Shown: one piece after another, positions 8,064 through 17,068 of the stretch | Numbering within the stretch: the stretch's first letter is position 1 | How the letters are laid out: each line of letters begins with the position of its first letter | NCBI GenBank assembly: GCA_015063605.1 | Contig: SVTV01000002.1 | Coordinates: forward strand, 61,557-125,556 | Length of the DNA stretch: 64,000 bases | Direction of reading: 5' to 3' | From: Oscillospiraceae bacterium | GTDB taxonomy: Bacteria > Bacillota > Clostridia > Oscillospirales > SIG627 | Program-made: the position numbers and the translations under genes | Notes under the pieces: generated by a model | Database searches by the model: none | What the model was told of the DNA's origin: nothing | The model's input: the letters and a program-made list of their open reading frames with translations, nothing else

Positions 8064-9242
8064 ATGAAAAAAGTAATAGTAGCAATAGATTCATTCAAGG
8101 GAAGCGCATCAAGTGTGGGCGCATCCGTTGCCGCTTGCCGCGGAATACTTGAAATATTCCCCGGAGCCAAGGTCATAGGTGTTCCCATAGCCGACGGCGG
8201 AGAGGGAACGGTAGATGCATTCTTTACAGCCACAAGTTATATTGAGGGCGAAAAGGAATACGGGAAAAGACAGGGCGAATACATACTCCGTGAGGTAACG
8301 GGTCCCGATTTTCAGACGGTAAGCGCAAAATACTGCATCCTTCCCGACGGCAAGACAGCGGTAGTGGAAATGGCTCAGGCATCGGGCCTTACTCTCACCA
8401 CGGTCAAGAAGGCGGGACAAGCCACCACATACGGAACGGGTGAGCTCATCTGTGACGCCGTAAAGCGCGGATGCAAAAAGATAATAATCGGTATCGGCGG
8501 CAGTGCCACCAACGATTGCGGTATCGGTGCACTTTCCGCAATGGGTGTTAAATTCATCGATAAGGACGGAAATACGGTCAAGCCCTGCGGAGACGAGCTT
8601 CCCAAGGTAGATAAGATAGAGACATCCGAAATGACGGAGCGCATCAGAGAATGTGAGATCATCCTTGCCTGCGACGTTACCAACACTCTATGCGGTCACA
8701 ACGGTGCATCCAGAGTTTACGGTCCTCAGAAGGGCGCTACCGAGGAGGATGTTGAACGCCTCGACAGAAATTTATACAGCTTCGCAAAGAAAATGGCTGA
8801 ATTTACGGGCAAAAACGTGATCGATGAGCCAAGCTCGGGCGCAGCAGGCGGTCTTGCGGGCGGTCTCATGGCATTCTTCAATGTAAGAGTTTGCTCCGGT
8901 ATAACACTCCTTCTTGAAACAATAAAGTTCGACAAGATAATTGATGGTGCCGATTTTATAATCACCGGCGAAGGCAGGATAGACAGTCAGAGCGTATACG
9001 GAAAGGCTGTAAGCGGTATTTCCGAATTCGCACGCCGTGCAAATATCCCCATAATCGCTCTTGCCGGAGAATTGACCGACGATTATGACTACGTTGCCGA
9101 TGAAATTGCCCTTGATGCGGCATTTTCCATATCCCATGCGGCACGCCCTCTTGAAGAGGTTATTGAAAAGACGGAATACAATATTTACGATACAGTAAAA
9201 AATATCTGCCGTATTTGGAAGATAGCCGGCAGAAAGAGATAA
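8064..9242 (+). CDS. glycerate kinase (GarK/GlxK family)
   Basis: Phosphorylates D-glycerate with ATP, probably to 2-phosphoglycerate, feeding lower glycolysis. The 392-residue protein shows the family N-terminus VIVAIDSFKGSASS, the ADGGEGTVDA motif, IGIGGSATNDCGIG for nucleotide or substrate binding, and the C-terminal TGEGRIDSQSVYGKA segment. The length is normal for the family. AAAGAGGTG precedes the ATG at 8064. Its position right behind pyk fits a shared three-carbon metabolism role. Glycerate may come from glycerate-yielding sugar-acid pathways, but none of those genes is seen here. Confidence 0.93.
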   Translation: MKKVIVAIDSFKGSASSVGASVAACRGILEIFPGAKVIGVPIADGGEGTVDAFFTATSYIEGEKEYGKRQGEYILREVTGPDFQTVSAKYCILPDGKTAVVEMAQASGLTLTTVKKAGQATTYGTGELICDAVKRGCKKIIIGIGGSATNDCGIGALSAMGVKFIDKDGNTVKPCGDELPKVDKIETSEMTERIRECEIILACDVTNTLCGHNGASRVYGPQKGATEEDVERLDRNLYSFAKKMAEFTGKNVIDEPSSGAAGGLAGGLMAFFNVRVCSGITLLLETIKFDKIIDGADFIITGEGRIDSQSVYGKAVSGISEFARRANIPIIALAGELTDDYDYVADEIALDAAFSISHAARPLEEVIEKTEYNIYDTVKNICRIWKIAGRKR

Positions 9243-9291
9243 AACATCTGCCGTATCCGGAAAATACCGAAGTACGGCGCAATAAAAAAGC

Positions 9292-9333
9292 AAAGACAGA
9301 GAACGATCTTTATTGTGTCCTCTGTCTTTTTTT
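9292..9333 (+). terminator. intrinsic terminator after glycerate kinase
   Basis: A stem pairing AAAGACAGAG with CTCTGTCTTT is followed by a T run. It also separates this operon from the convergent SGNH gene. Confidence 0.85.
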
Positions 9334-9342
9334 GTGTGAAAG

Positions 9343-10392
9343 TTATAATGCGTTGCCGATGACTTCCGCCATTCTCATAAAGCCGAGATCATTGGGATGT
9401 GTTCCGTCAACGGTGCATGCATCGGGATTCGTCCCTTTGAAGAGGCATGCGCCGTCAATGAATTTCACGTTTTTGTCGCCGCTGTTCAATGCATTTGAAT
9501 AGGTGCGGTATATTATATCCCTGCGTTTTGCGGCGAGCATATTATCGCCGCCTTTATTTTCTGCCGCGTAAAAATCGGGCTTTGAAATTATCACGACGGG
9601 TAGTTCAGGATGCTTTTCACGGATTATCTTGAAGAATTTTTCGTGTGTCGCTTCAAGATGCTCGGGAGTGGGAGCGTTCCAGTCATAGTCTAAAACGAAC
9701 GCCGACATTTCAAGGGTTGAAATATATTTTGCAACTATCTCCTCGCCTCTGCCGCTTCCGCTGAAGCCCAAGTTAATAAAATCTCTGTTATTGTTTATGG
9801 AGATTATATGGGTATATGCGTTTCCGGGACGGGATGAGCATCCCCCCTGTGTTATGGATGAGCCGTAATATACTATGGGCTTTCCGGGGAGGTATTTCTT
9901 GCCGTGATCGAGGGTTGCGCCATTTTCAAGACCGATGTAGAAATTTACCACATTGCTGTAATTGGGCATATGGATCATTATTTCTCTTTCCTGCCCGGGG
10001 CCTGCAAAAGCGATAAGACCTTCATGACCGAAGTCCTGCTGATGGTTATGATACGTTCCCGCAAATCTGTATTTTCCGTTTATTTCGCAATATACATCAA
10101 TACCCGATGCACCGATATCAGGCATGTGTCTGAAACGAGTGATCCCATCGGATTCAACGTGAATTGCAATGCGGCTTGAATCTGTTCTGAAGCGTATTCT
10201 TCCGCCCGAAGTGTTTTTGAAAAGATTTGCAACCTTGGGATTTGTATTTACCGCTATTTCTTCGGGCATACGGCAGTAATAAGAAAGCTCATGGGGCTTG
10301 TAAAGGCCGTATATATCAAAGGGCTCTTCACGGGCTTCCTTGAAATAAAAGTTTTCCGTATCTAAAGCGGTTGTGAACGGTATGCTGCTCAT
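9343..10392 (-). CDS. SGNH/GDSL-family esterase, tandem copy 1
   Basis: A 349-residue cytoplasmic-looking hydrolase without a signal peptide. The N-terminal half has the PFDIYGLY motif of the 'GxDLY' beta-sandwich domain (about 1-165). The C-terminal half is an SGNH hydrolase with YYGSSITQGG (nucleophile Ser179), the glycine block LGFSGSGRGEE, an Asn-containing DYDWNAPTPEH block, and the catalytic pair in DGTHPND (Asp329, His332). Such enzymes usually remove acetyl or acyl groups from sugars; the substrate is unknown. It is the last of three tandem paralogues, 13 bases after copy 2. The sequence is a little more diverged at the C-terminus than copies 2 and 3. Confidence 0.85.
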   Translation of the reverse strand: MSSIPFTTALDTENFYFKEAREEPFDIYGLYKPHELSYYCRMPEEIAVNTNPKVANLFKNTSGGRIRFRTDSSRIAIHVESDGITRFRHMPDIGASGIDVYCEINGKYRFAGTYHNHQQDFGHEGLIAFAGPGQEREIMIHMPNYSNVVNFYIGLENGATLDHGKKYLPGKPIVYYGSSITQGGCSSRPGNAYTHIISINNNRDFINLGFSGSGRGEEIVAKYISTLEMSAFVLDYDWNAPTPEHLEATHEKFFKIIREKHPELPVVIISKPDFYAAENKGGDNMLAAKRRDIIYRTYSNALNSGDKNVKFIDGACLFKGTNPDACTVDGTHPNDLGFMRMAEVIGNAL

Positions 10393-10405
10393 TGATGCGA
10401 TCTCC

Positions 10406-11455
10406 TTATAATGAAAGTCCTATAACCTCTGCCATTCTCATGAAGCCGAGATCATTGGGATGGCATCCATCAACGGTGCATGCATCGGAATTCATGCCGT
10501 TGAAAAGAGATGAGCCGTCAATGAATTTGACGAATTTGTCTCCCGAATTCACGGCGTTTATATATGTGCGGTAGATAATATCGCGGCGTCTGATAGAGTC
10601 GACAGGGCTTACGCCTCTGTAGTAAGCCGTATGGAAATCGGGCTTTGAAACGAATACCACGGGAAGGGCGGGATTCTTTTCTCTTATGATCTTGAAGAAT
10701 TTTTCATGGGTAGCTTCAAGATGCTCGGGATTTGGTGCATTGTGGTCGTAATCCATGACAAATGCGGACATTTCAAGACCTGCAATATAATTTGCCATTA
10801 TCTCCTCACCCTTTGCGCTTCCGCTGAAGCCCAAATTTATGAAATCCTTATTGTTGTTGATGGAGATTATATGGGTATATGCATTTCCGGGACGGGATGA
10901 GCATCCCCCCTGTGTTATGGATGAGCCGTAATAAACGATGGGCTTATCGGAAAGATACTTTTTGCCGTGCTCAAGTAAGGAGCCCTCATCAAGTCCGATG
11001 TAAAGGTTCGTTACGCAGTTGTAGTTGGGCATATGTATCATTACCTCGCGGATCTGCTTCTCGCCGGGGAAGGTAATGAGACCTTCATGGCCGAAATCCT
11101 TGAATTCGTTGAGATACGTTCCCGCAAATCTGTATTTTCCGTCTACCTCGCAGTATACGTCTATTCCGCTGGAGCCTATCTTTGTAAAGTGGCTTGCGGC
11201 GTACATATATGATGCTTCAAGGTGGATCGCTATACGGCTTGAGTCTGTTCTGAAGCGTATTCTGCCTCCTGCGGGATTCTTGTAAAGTCCCGCAACGCCG
11301 GGATTGGTATTTACCGCTATTTCTTCGGGCATACGGCAGTAATAAGAGGTCTCACGGGGCTTGTAAAGACCGTATATATCGAAGGGCTCTTCACGGGCTT
11401 CCTTGAAATAAAAGTTTTCCGTATCTAAAGCGGTTGTGAACGGTATGCTGCTCAT
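10406..11455 (-). CDS. SGNH/GDSL-family esterase, tandem copy 2
   Basis: Same 349-residue architecture as its neighbours: GxDLY-type N-terminal domain with PFDIYGLYKPRE, then YYGSSITQGGCSSRPGNAYT, GFSGSAKGEE, DYDHNAPNPEH and DGCHPND. All expected catalytic residues are present. The N-terminal 30 residues and the ribosome-site region (AAGGAG followed by the same 11 bases) are identical to copy 1, indicating a recent duplication. Copy 2 differs from copies 1 and 3 in the 85-165 region and in the SKPDF loop, which may tune substrate choice. Confidence 0.85.
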   Translation of the reverse strand: MSSIPFTTALDTENFYFKEAREEPFDIYGLYKPRETSYYCRMPEEIAVNTNPGVAGLYKNPAGGRIRFRTDSSRIAIHLEASYMYAASHFTKIGSSGIDVYCEVDGKYRFAGTYLNEFKDFGHEGLITFPGEKQIREVMIHMPNYNCVTNLYIGLDEGSLLEHGKKYLSDKPIVYYGSSITQGGCSSRPGNAYTHIISINNNKDFINLGFSGSAKGEEIMANYIAGLEMSAFVMDYDHNAPNPEHLEATHEKFFKIIREKNPALPVVFVSKPDFHTAYYRGVSPVDSIRRRDIIYRTYINAVNSGDKFVKFIDGSSLFNGMNSDACTVDGCHPNDLGFMRMAEVIGLSL

Positions 11456-11468
11456 TGATGCGATCTCC

Positions 11469-12518
11469 TTATAACGAAAGTCCTATAACCTCTGCCATTC
11501 TCATGAAGCCGAGATCATTGGGATGGCATCCGTCAACGGTGCATGCATCGGGATTCATGCCGTTGAAAAGACATGCACCGTCTATAAATTTCACGTTTTT
11601 GTCGCCGCTGTTCAATGCATTTGAATAGGTGCGGTATATTATATCCCTGCGTTTTGCGGAAACGATGCTGTCGCCCCCTCTGTATTCATCCGTGTGGTAA
11701 TCGGGCTTTGTAACGAATATAACGGGAATTTCGGGATGCTTTTCACGGATTATCTTGAAGAATTTTTCATGTGTTGCTTCAAGATGCTCGGGAGTGGGAG
11801 CATTCCAGTCGTAGTCCATTACGAATGCGGACATTTCAAGGCTTGCAATATGGTTTGCCATTATCTCTTCGCCTCTGCCGCTTCCGCTGAAGCCCAAGTT
11901 AATAAAATCTCTGTTATTGTTTATGGAGATTATATGGGTATATGCATTTCCGGGTCGGCTTGCGCATCCCCCCTGGGTTATGGAAGAGCCGTAATATACT
12001 ATGGGCTTTCCGGGGAGGTATTTTTTGCCGTGATCGAGTGTTGAGCCATTTTCAAGACCGATGTAGAAATTTACCACATTGCTGTAATTGGGCATATGGA
12101 TCATTATTTCTCTTTCCTGCCTGGGGCCTGCAAGGGTTATGAGTCCTTCATGGCCGAAATCCTGCTTATGGTTGTGATACGTTCCCGCAAATCTGTATTT
12201 TCCGTCTATTTCGCAGTAAACGTCGATACCCGATGCACCGATATCGGTAATGTGTCTTGCGCTGTAAATGTAATCGGATTCAACGTGGATCGCTATGCGG
12301 CTCGAATTTGTTCTGAAGCGTATTCTTCCGCCTGCGGTATTTTTGAAAAGTGTTTTAACACCATCATTTGTGTTCAATCCGACTTCCTCGGGGAGACGGC
12401 AGTAATATGATGTCTCACGGGGCTTGTAAAGACCGTATATATCGAAGGGCTCTTCACGTGCTTCCTTGAAAAATAAATTTTCTGTGTTAAGAGATGTTTC
12501 AAAGGGTAATCCGGTCAT
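11469..12518 (-). CDS. SGNH/GDSL-family esterase, tandem copy 3
   Basis: First gene of the triplet. The start is placed at 12518 (AAAGGAAAC upstream) because MTGLPFETSLNTENLFFKEA then aligns end to end with copies 1 and 2 at 349 residues; an upstream ATG at 12542 would add eight residues. The catalytic motifs GSSITQGG, GFSGSGRGEE and DGCHPND are intact. Its middle (the HNHKQDFGHEG and ENGSTLDHGKKYLPGKP regions) is nearly the same as copy 1, whereas copy 2 differs there. The nearby isomerase-like and mutarotase-like genes suggest an intracellular sugar-modifying role. Confidence 0.85.
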   Translation of the reverse strand: MTGLPFETSLNTENLFFKEAREEPFDIYGLYKPRETSYYCRLPEEVGLNTNDGVKTLFKNTAGGRIRFRTNSSRIAIHVESDYIYSARHITDIGASGIDVYCEIDGKYRFAGTYHNHKQDFGHEGLITLAGPRQEREIMIHMPNYSNVVNFYIGLENGSTLDHGKKYLPGKPIVYYGSSITQGGCASRPGNAYTHIISINNNRDFINLGFSGSGRGEEIMANHIASLEMSAFVMDYDWNAPTPEHLEATHEKFFKIIREKHPEIPVIFVTKPDYHTDEYRGGDSIVSAKRRDIIYRTYSNALNSGDKNVKFIDGACLFNGMNPDACTVDGCHPNDLGFMRMAEVIGLSL

Positions 12519-12568
12519 GGTAAGGTTTCCTTTCTTTTGCATTTATATATTTTAAGGATTTAAGCAAT

Positions 12569-12600
12569 CATCCGACAAAGAACGCCTTTGTCGGATATTT
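12569..12600 (-). terminator. hairpin between isomerase gene and SGNH triplet
   Basis: An 11-base stem (ATCCGACAAAG with CTTTGTCGGAT) lies in the 95-base gap. There is no good T run on the minus strand, so it may be a processing or attenuating hairpin rather than a full terminator. Confidence 0.45.
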
Positions 12601-12613
12601 ACTTAAAAAGCAA

Positions 12614-13450
12614 TCATTCCTCCAGGCTCTTGAGTACGGAAAGAACAAGCTCTCTGCCGTTCTTTATGTCCTCTATCTGCTTTTCTCCGGAAATTTCTCT
12701 TTCCATGATGTAAGGACCGGTATATCCGCATTCCTTAAGGAGACGCAATACCTCGGGAACATTTACGGAGCCTTCTCCGAGAGGAGTTTCCTTGCCGAGA
12801 TGATAAGGATCCGTGGGGAAGTTGCCGTCCTTGAGGTGGAGATTTCTTACATACTGACCGAATATCTTTACGGAATCCACAGCGGAGGACTTACCGTAAA
12901 GAATTACGTTTGCCGTGTCGAAGTTGATGCCGGCGTTGCCCGTTCCGATATCGTGTATCGCTCTTACAACGGTGATGGGAGTTTCCTGACCCGTTTCAAA
13001 GAGGAAATACTGACCTCTCGGCTTCAATACGTTGCAAATATGCTTCAGTGCGGCGATCGTTCCCGTATAATCGGGATCGTTGGGGTTTTCGGGAAGGAAG
13101 CCTACGTGAGTTATAACGTCTGTAATTCCAAGCTTATATGCGAAATTTGCGCCTGCGAGCACTTCATTCATTCTCATGGCTCTGTATGCGGGGGGAACGA
13201 GTCCGAGGGTGAGAGGACCGTCGGTGAAATTCCACACGGAGGGGCCTGTCCATCTTGCCCAAAGAGCCGTATATTCGATTCCCGTCTTTTCTCTTGCTGC
13301 CTTGAATACCTCTACGGCTTCATCTGTGTATAATGCGGGATTCATTATGATCTGGCAGCAGTTAAGACCTATTTCTCTTGCTTTTTCAAATCTTTCGGTG
13401 ACGCCTTCCAATGAATTGAAGGACATCATGGCACCTATTCTGTATTCCAT
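12614..13450 (-). CDS. sugar phosphate isomerase/epimerase family protein (xylose-isomerase-like TIM barrel)
   Basis: A 278-residue protein of the AP-endonuclease-2/xylose-isomerase-like TIM-barrel family. Visible metal-site elements are the THVGFLPENPND strand end, FETGQET with the glutamate, GINFDTANV with the aspartate, the HLKDGNFP histidine and the late IMEREISGEKQ glutamate. Members isomerise or epimerise sugars, keto-sugars or inositol derivatives; the exact substrate cannot be read here. It lies between the SGNH triplet and a mutarotase-like gene on the same strand, which fits one catabolic unit. AGAAAGGAAAAC precedes the ATG. Confidence 0.82.
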   Translation of the reverse strand: MEYRIGAMMSFNSLEGVTERFEKAREIGLNCCQIIMNPALYTDEAVEVFKAAREKTGIEYTALWARWTGPSVWNFTDGPLTLGLVPPAYRAMRMNEVLAGANFAYKLGITDVITHVGFLPENPNDPDYTGTIAALKHICNVLKPRGQYFLFETGQETPITVVRAIHDIGTGNAGINFDTANVILYGKSSAVDSVKIFGQYVRNLHLKDGNFPTDPYHLGKETPLGEGSVNVPEVLRLLKECGYTGPYIMEREISGEKQIEDIKNGRELVLSVLKSLEE

Positions 13451-13516
13451 TTTGTTTTCCTTTCTGTGTGATGTGATTTTTTATGTGGGTATATTATGTT
13501 CCTTTGCGTTAAGATT

Positions 13517-14383
13517 TTATCTCTTGAACTCCCAATTCTCAACGTGCTCGGCAACGCCGCCGGGGAGAACGTTTTCAAGGGGAGCGATGGTCTCAAGCTC
13601 CGTGAATTTATCGCAGGTATAGACCTCGCAGGAGCATCCGAAATCGGGATATTCTCTGTCTGTGTAAGTTGTGACCGTCTTTTCGAATATAACGCCCTCA
13701 CGGCTTACGAATCTGCACACACCGGAGGTGTTGAGTATTCCGAACTTAAAGGGAGGAAGCTTTGCGCCGGAGAAATAAACTCTGAATGCATCGCTGTCGA
13801 GAGAGAATCTGCTGTCGGAGGGAGAAGCATAGGGCCAGAAAGCGGCGGAGCGGGTGGGGAGAAGACCTTCGCCCAAGGGAGGATTTACAACCTCGGCGAT
13901 ACCGCCGGGAGCCATAACGGAAAGCGCCCAGAGAGCAAATCTCTGTGTCTTTTCGGAATTGTTCTTCATCATATGCTTAACGGTGACCTTTTCGCCGTCA
14001 AAGGTGAATTCGAATTTGGGAGCGAGCTTGGATACGCTTCTTTCGGGGCAGATAAGTGTAACTGTGTTTCCGTTTACCTCGTAATCGAGCTTTTCGTTGT
14101 CGGGATAATATGTTTCGGGCAGGGATTCGGGAGCGCACCACAATCTGTGACCGCCGTAAATGTGCCAGCCGCCCTTGTTTTCGCCGTAATAGAAGCTCAA
14201 TTCCTCATCGCTCTTATAGGAAGCTGTCTTCACATCGTTGTGGAAAAGGTTTTCGCTTCCGTCAAGGGATGCGTATATTACTCTGGGGCCTACATCGAGA
14301 GTAATGTACATTGTAAGCTTGCCGCTTTCAACGGCGAGGCATTTTCCGTAAATTGAATAGTTGATCTCTTTTGTTGTAATCAT
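13517..14383 (-). CDS. galactose-mutarotase-like beta-sandwich protein (DUF4380-like)
   Basis: A 288-residue protein that looks like the DUF4380/aldose-1-epimerase-like supersandwich fold. It has repeated beta-strand patterns, a GGHRLWCAPES segment early in the fold, an internal ALSVMAPGG stretch, and a terminal CEVYTCDKFTELETI strand pair. No signal peptide is seen, so it is probably cytoplasmic. A catalytic role is not certain; family members are often encoded beside sugar hydrolases and isomerases, as here. It is 66 bases upstream of the isomerase-like gene on the same strand. Confidence 0.65.
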   Translation of the reverse strand: MITTKEINYSIYGKCLAVESGKLTMYITLDVGPRVIYASLDGSENLFHNDVKTASYKSDEELSFYYGENKGGWHIYGGHRLWCAPESLPETYYPDNEKLDYEVNGNTVTLICPERSVSKLAPKFEFTFDGEKVTVKHMMKNNSEKTQRFALWALSVMAPGGIAEVVNPPLGEGLLPTRSAAFWPYASPSDSRFSLDSDAFRVYFSGAKLPPFKFGILNTSGVCRFVSREGVIFEKTVTTYTDREYPDFGCSCEVYTCDKFTELETIAPLENVLPGGVAEHVENWEFKR

Positions 14384-14466
14384 TTTTGACCATTCCTTTC
14401 AGGTTAATTAATTATATGTCCGAATTATTATGTCCAATTATATCTCATGCTTATAAGGGAGAGGGA

Positions 14467-15204
14467 TCACTCTATCCCGCACAGCTTTCTTATAACGTGT
14501 CCCGCTATCATAAGTCCCGCGACGGATGGAACGAAGGAAACGCTTCCCACCGTTCTTTTTCCGCTCTCGTCTCCGAGAGCACGGGCATCCAAGGTCAATT
14601 CACGGGGCAGCTCCGTGGAATAAAGCACAGTGACATCCTTTATTCCCTCTTTTTTCAATCTTTGTCTCATGCTTCTCGCAAGAGGACACACAGATGTTTT
14701 TTCTATATCGGATATTACGAATTTCGAAGGATCCAGCTTGTTTCCCGTACCCATAGAGCAGATAACGGGAACGCCTGCTTCCTTGGCTTTTTTTATCAGC
14801 AATATTTTGGATGGCACGCTGTCGATGGCGTCTATTATGAAATCACCGTCGGAAAAATCAAATTCCTCCGCAGTTTTTTCATCGTAAAAGGTACATCTTG
14901 CTTCAAAGCTTCCATGGGGGTTTATATCCCTCGCCCTGTCGGCGCAAAGACATGCCTTGTACATTCCCACGGTGGAATGAAGGGCGATAAGCTGTCTGTT
15001 GATGTTCGATACACTTACCGTATCATTATCAACGAAAACAACGTTTCCCACCCCTGCGCGGACGAGCGCCTCGGCACAGTAAGAGCCGACGCCTCCCACA
15101 CCGAATAAATATACCTTTTTATTTTTCAATATATCCTGAGCATCCTTTCCGATGACCATCTCGGTACGGATGAACTGCTCATTACATTCCTTCGGTACGC
15201 TCAT
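14467..15204 (-). CDS. tcdA: tRNA threonylcarbamoyladenosine dehydratase (TcdA/CsdL family)
   Basis: ATP-dependent E1-like enzyme that cyclises the threonylcarbamoyl group of t6A37 in tRNA to ct6A. The 245-residue protein has the nucleotide-binding GVGGVGSYCAEALVRAG, VDNDTVSVSNINRQLIA, and the DAIDSVPSK segment of the ThiF/MoeB fold, plus the late GSVSFVPSVAGLMIAGHV motif typical of TcdA. It overlaps the folC stop by four bases, which indicates translational coupling and places it in the folate operon behind the THF riboswitch. Confidence 0.87.
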   Translation of the reverse strand: MSVPKECNEQFIRTEMVIGKDAQDILKNKKVYLFGVGGVGSYCAEALVRAGVGNVVFVDNDTVSVSNINRQLIALHSTVGMYKACLCADRARDINPHGSFEARCTFYDEKTAEEFDFSDGDFIIDAIDSVPSKILLIKKAKEAGVPVICSMGTGNKLDPSKFVISDIEKTSVCPLARSMRQRLKKEGIKDVTVLYSTELPRELTLDARALGDESGKRTVGSVSFVPSVAGLMIAGHVIRKLCGIE

Positions 15205-16493
15205 TTTCCGCAGACCTCTTTTACCGCTTCAAGGATCTCCCCGTACATGTAAAGCGAGCCCGCACAAAGAACTGGGCAATTTCTTTCCTTTGCCAAAAGC
15301 ACACCCCTTCTCACCGCCTCAAGAGCGCTTCCGCAGGGTGATGCATCTATCCCCGCAGCCTTCAAGACCTCGGCGTAATCCTCTGCCTCCATGGCTCTCG
15401 GATTATCGGGCTTGAATACAAAAGCCGTGTTTCCCGTTTTGGCAAAGGAGGATGCCATTTCCGAGCTGTCCTTATCCGCCATTACACCGCTTATTATGAC
15501 CGCCCCTTCACCGGGGTAAAGAGTGTTGAAGGTGGATGCCGTAAAGGATGCGCCGTCGGGATTGTGAGCGCCGTCGAATATCACTCTCGGCTCATCGCAA
15601 AGCGTCTCAAAGCGTCCCCGCCATTTAACGGATGCAAGTCCCTTTTTCAAAGCTTCGTCCGAAATGTTCCATCCGTTTTTCCTCAAGGCTTCGATGACGG
15701 AGAGAACGGTCTTTATATTCATATTCTGATAAAGTCCGCAGAGAGGCACGAAATAATCTTCGTTTTTATATATAAATTCTATACCGTCACGTGTGTTTTT
15801 AACATCGTATACGGATATTTCCTCGGATGCGACGGAAAGAATCGAATTCGTTTCACGGCACTTTTCCGCAAATACACGCTTTACCTCATCCGAGCCGCCT
15901 CCCAATATCACATCAAGACTGCCGTTTTTCTTTTCCTTTATTATGCCCGCCTTTTCAAAGGCGATCTTTTCTTCCGTGTCGCCTAAGAAGGATACATGAT
16001 CGAGGGCAATATTTGTAATGACAGCCGCCTCGGGGGCTTCTATAACGTTGGTGGAATCAAGTCTTCCGCCCATTCCGCATTCAAACACGACTATATCGCA
16101 TTTTTCCTTTACGAAATAGTCTATGGCGACCGCCGTTATAAGCTCAAATTCCGTGGGGGAGTCATCCATGCTGTCGGCAAAGGGCTTTACCCTTTCAACA
16201 CTTTCGCAAAGACTTTCGTGGCTTATATCCTTGCCGTTTATCGACATTCTTTCGCAAAAATCGACAAGATAAGGCGAAGTGAAAAGCCCCGTCTTATATC
16301 CCGATGCACAAAGCACGGAGGATGTCATTGCGGAAACGGAGCCCTTTCCGTTGGTGCCCGCCACATGGACGAATTTCAGGGAATTCTGGGGATCTCCCAT
16401 TTTTTTGCAAAGCTCCGTTATTCTTTCAAGCCCGGGTCTGCTTCCCTTCCAGCAGACGGAATGGATATACTCCAGTGTCTCCTTGTAATTCAT
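15201..16493 (-). CDS. folC: bifunctional folylpolyglutamate/dihydrofolate synthase
   Basis: Adds glutamate residues to folates (and may join dihydropteroate to glutamate), trapping folates in the cell. The 430-residue protein has the Mur-ligase-type P-loop HVAGTNGKGSVSAM, the omega-loop region LFTSPYLVDFCERM, TELELITAVA-like FELITAVAIDYF, the ITNIALDHVSFLGDT signature with a metal histidine, and FDGAHNPDG in the C-terminal domain. It overlaps folT upstream and tcdA downstream by four bases each. Co-expression with a folate transporter under a THF riboswitch fits a salvage role. Confidence 0.94.
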   Translation of the reverse strand: MNYKETLEYIHSVCWKGSRPGLERITELCKKMGDPQNSLKFVHVAGTNGKGSVSAMTSSVLCASGYKTGLFTSPYLVDFCERMSINGKDISHESLCESVERVKPFADSMDDSPTEFELITAVAIDYFVKEKCDIVVFECGMGGRLDSTNVIEAPEAAVITNIALDHVSFLGDTEEKIAFEKAGIIKEKKNGSLDVILGGGSDEVKRVFAEKCRETNSILSVASEEISVYDVKNTRDGIEFIYKNEDYFVPLCGLYQNMNIKTVLSVIEALRKNGWNISDEALKKGLASVKWRGRFETLCDEPRVIFDGAHNPDGASFTASTFNTLYPGEGAVIISGVMADKDSSEMASSFAKTGNTAFVFKPDNPRAMEAEDYAEVLKAAGIDASPCGSALEAVRRGVLLAKERNCPVLCAGSLYMYGEILEAVKEVCGK

Positions 16494-17005
16494 AAGGAAA
16501 ATTCCTTTCTCAACACTTTACTTTTAAGAAGAAGCACGCAAAGATAAGATTCCACGGCGGCAATAAATATATACGTGGGAACACGTGTCATGAACAATGC
16601 GCCGTAGGGTGTGGTATATGTCAGATGCAACGCCACGGTCTTTACGATGATCGAGGCGATAAGGTGGGATATGCATACAGCAAGAACGACTTTAGATCCT
16701 TTTACGGAACGGAAGACATATTTTGTCATAAGTCCGGGTAAAAGCCCCATCAGCGCCTGTGCCAATGTAATGAGAGGTATTATACCGTAGCCTCTCAGAA
16801 CACAGCCCAAAAGGTCTGCGCATATTGCACACATTGTTCCCCATAAGGGTCCCAATCCTATAGACGCAAGGATAAGCGGAAGATTCTCAAAGCTTATTCT
16901 GATGGTATCGCCTATGGATATCGCCAAAAATTTTCCCAATGCGATAGACAAAGCCGCAAAGAAGGCAGCTATGACCAGCACACGGAGGTTCTTATTCCTT
17001 TTCAT
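16490..17005 (-). CDS. folT: folate ECF transporter S component FolT
   Basis: Membrane substrate-binding subunit of an energy-coupling-factor transporter for folate. The start is placed at 17005 (MKRNKNLRVLV), giving 171 residues. A longer open frame upstream runs through the riboswitch and is rejected. Five to six hydrophobic helices are visible, with the early FAALSIALGKFLAI segment, the FENLPLILASIGLGPLWG helix pair, and TRVPTYIFIAAVESYL near the end. The ECF ATPase/T subunits are not in the window and are probably shared. The ribosome site GGAGGGAG is part of the upstream terminator stem. Confidence 0.92.
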   Translation of the reverse strand: MKRNKNLRVLVIAAFFAALSIALGKFLAISIGDTIRISFENLPLILASIGLGPLWGTMCAICADLLGCVLRGYGIIPLITLAQALMGLLPGLMTKYVFRSVKGSKVVLAVCISHLIASIIVKTVALHLTYTTPYGALFMTRVPTYIFIAAVESYLCVLLLKSKVLRKEFSL

Positions 17006-17050
17006 AAAAAAACTCCCTCCGAAGATGCCCGTCAACACAGGCCCGGAGGG
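17006..17050 (-). terminator. riboswitch expression platform: terminator overlapping the folT ribosome site
   Basis: On the minus strand CCCTCCG (end at 17050) pairs with CGGAGGG (17013-17021 region), followed by seven T residues directly before the folT ATG. The 3' arm contains the folT Shine-Dalgarno sequence, so the same hairpin can end transcription and hide the ribosome site. Confidence 0.82.
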
Positions 17051-17068
17051 ATAAAAGTCCGAGTATGC

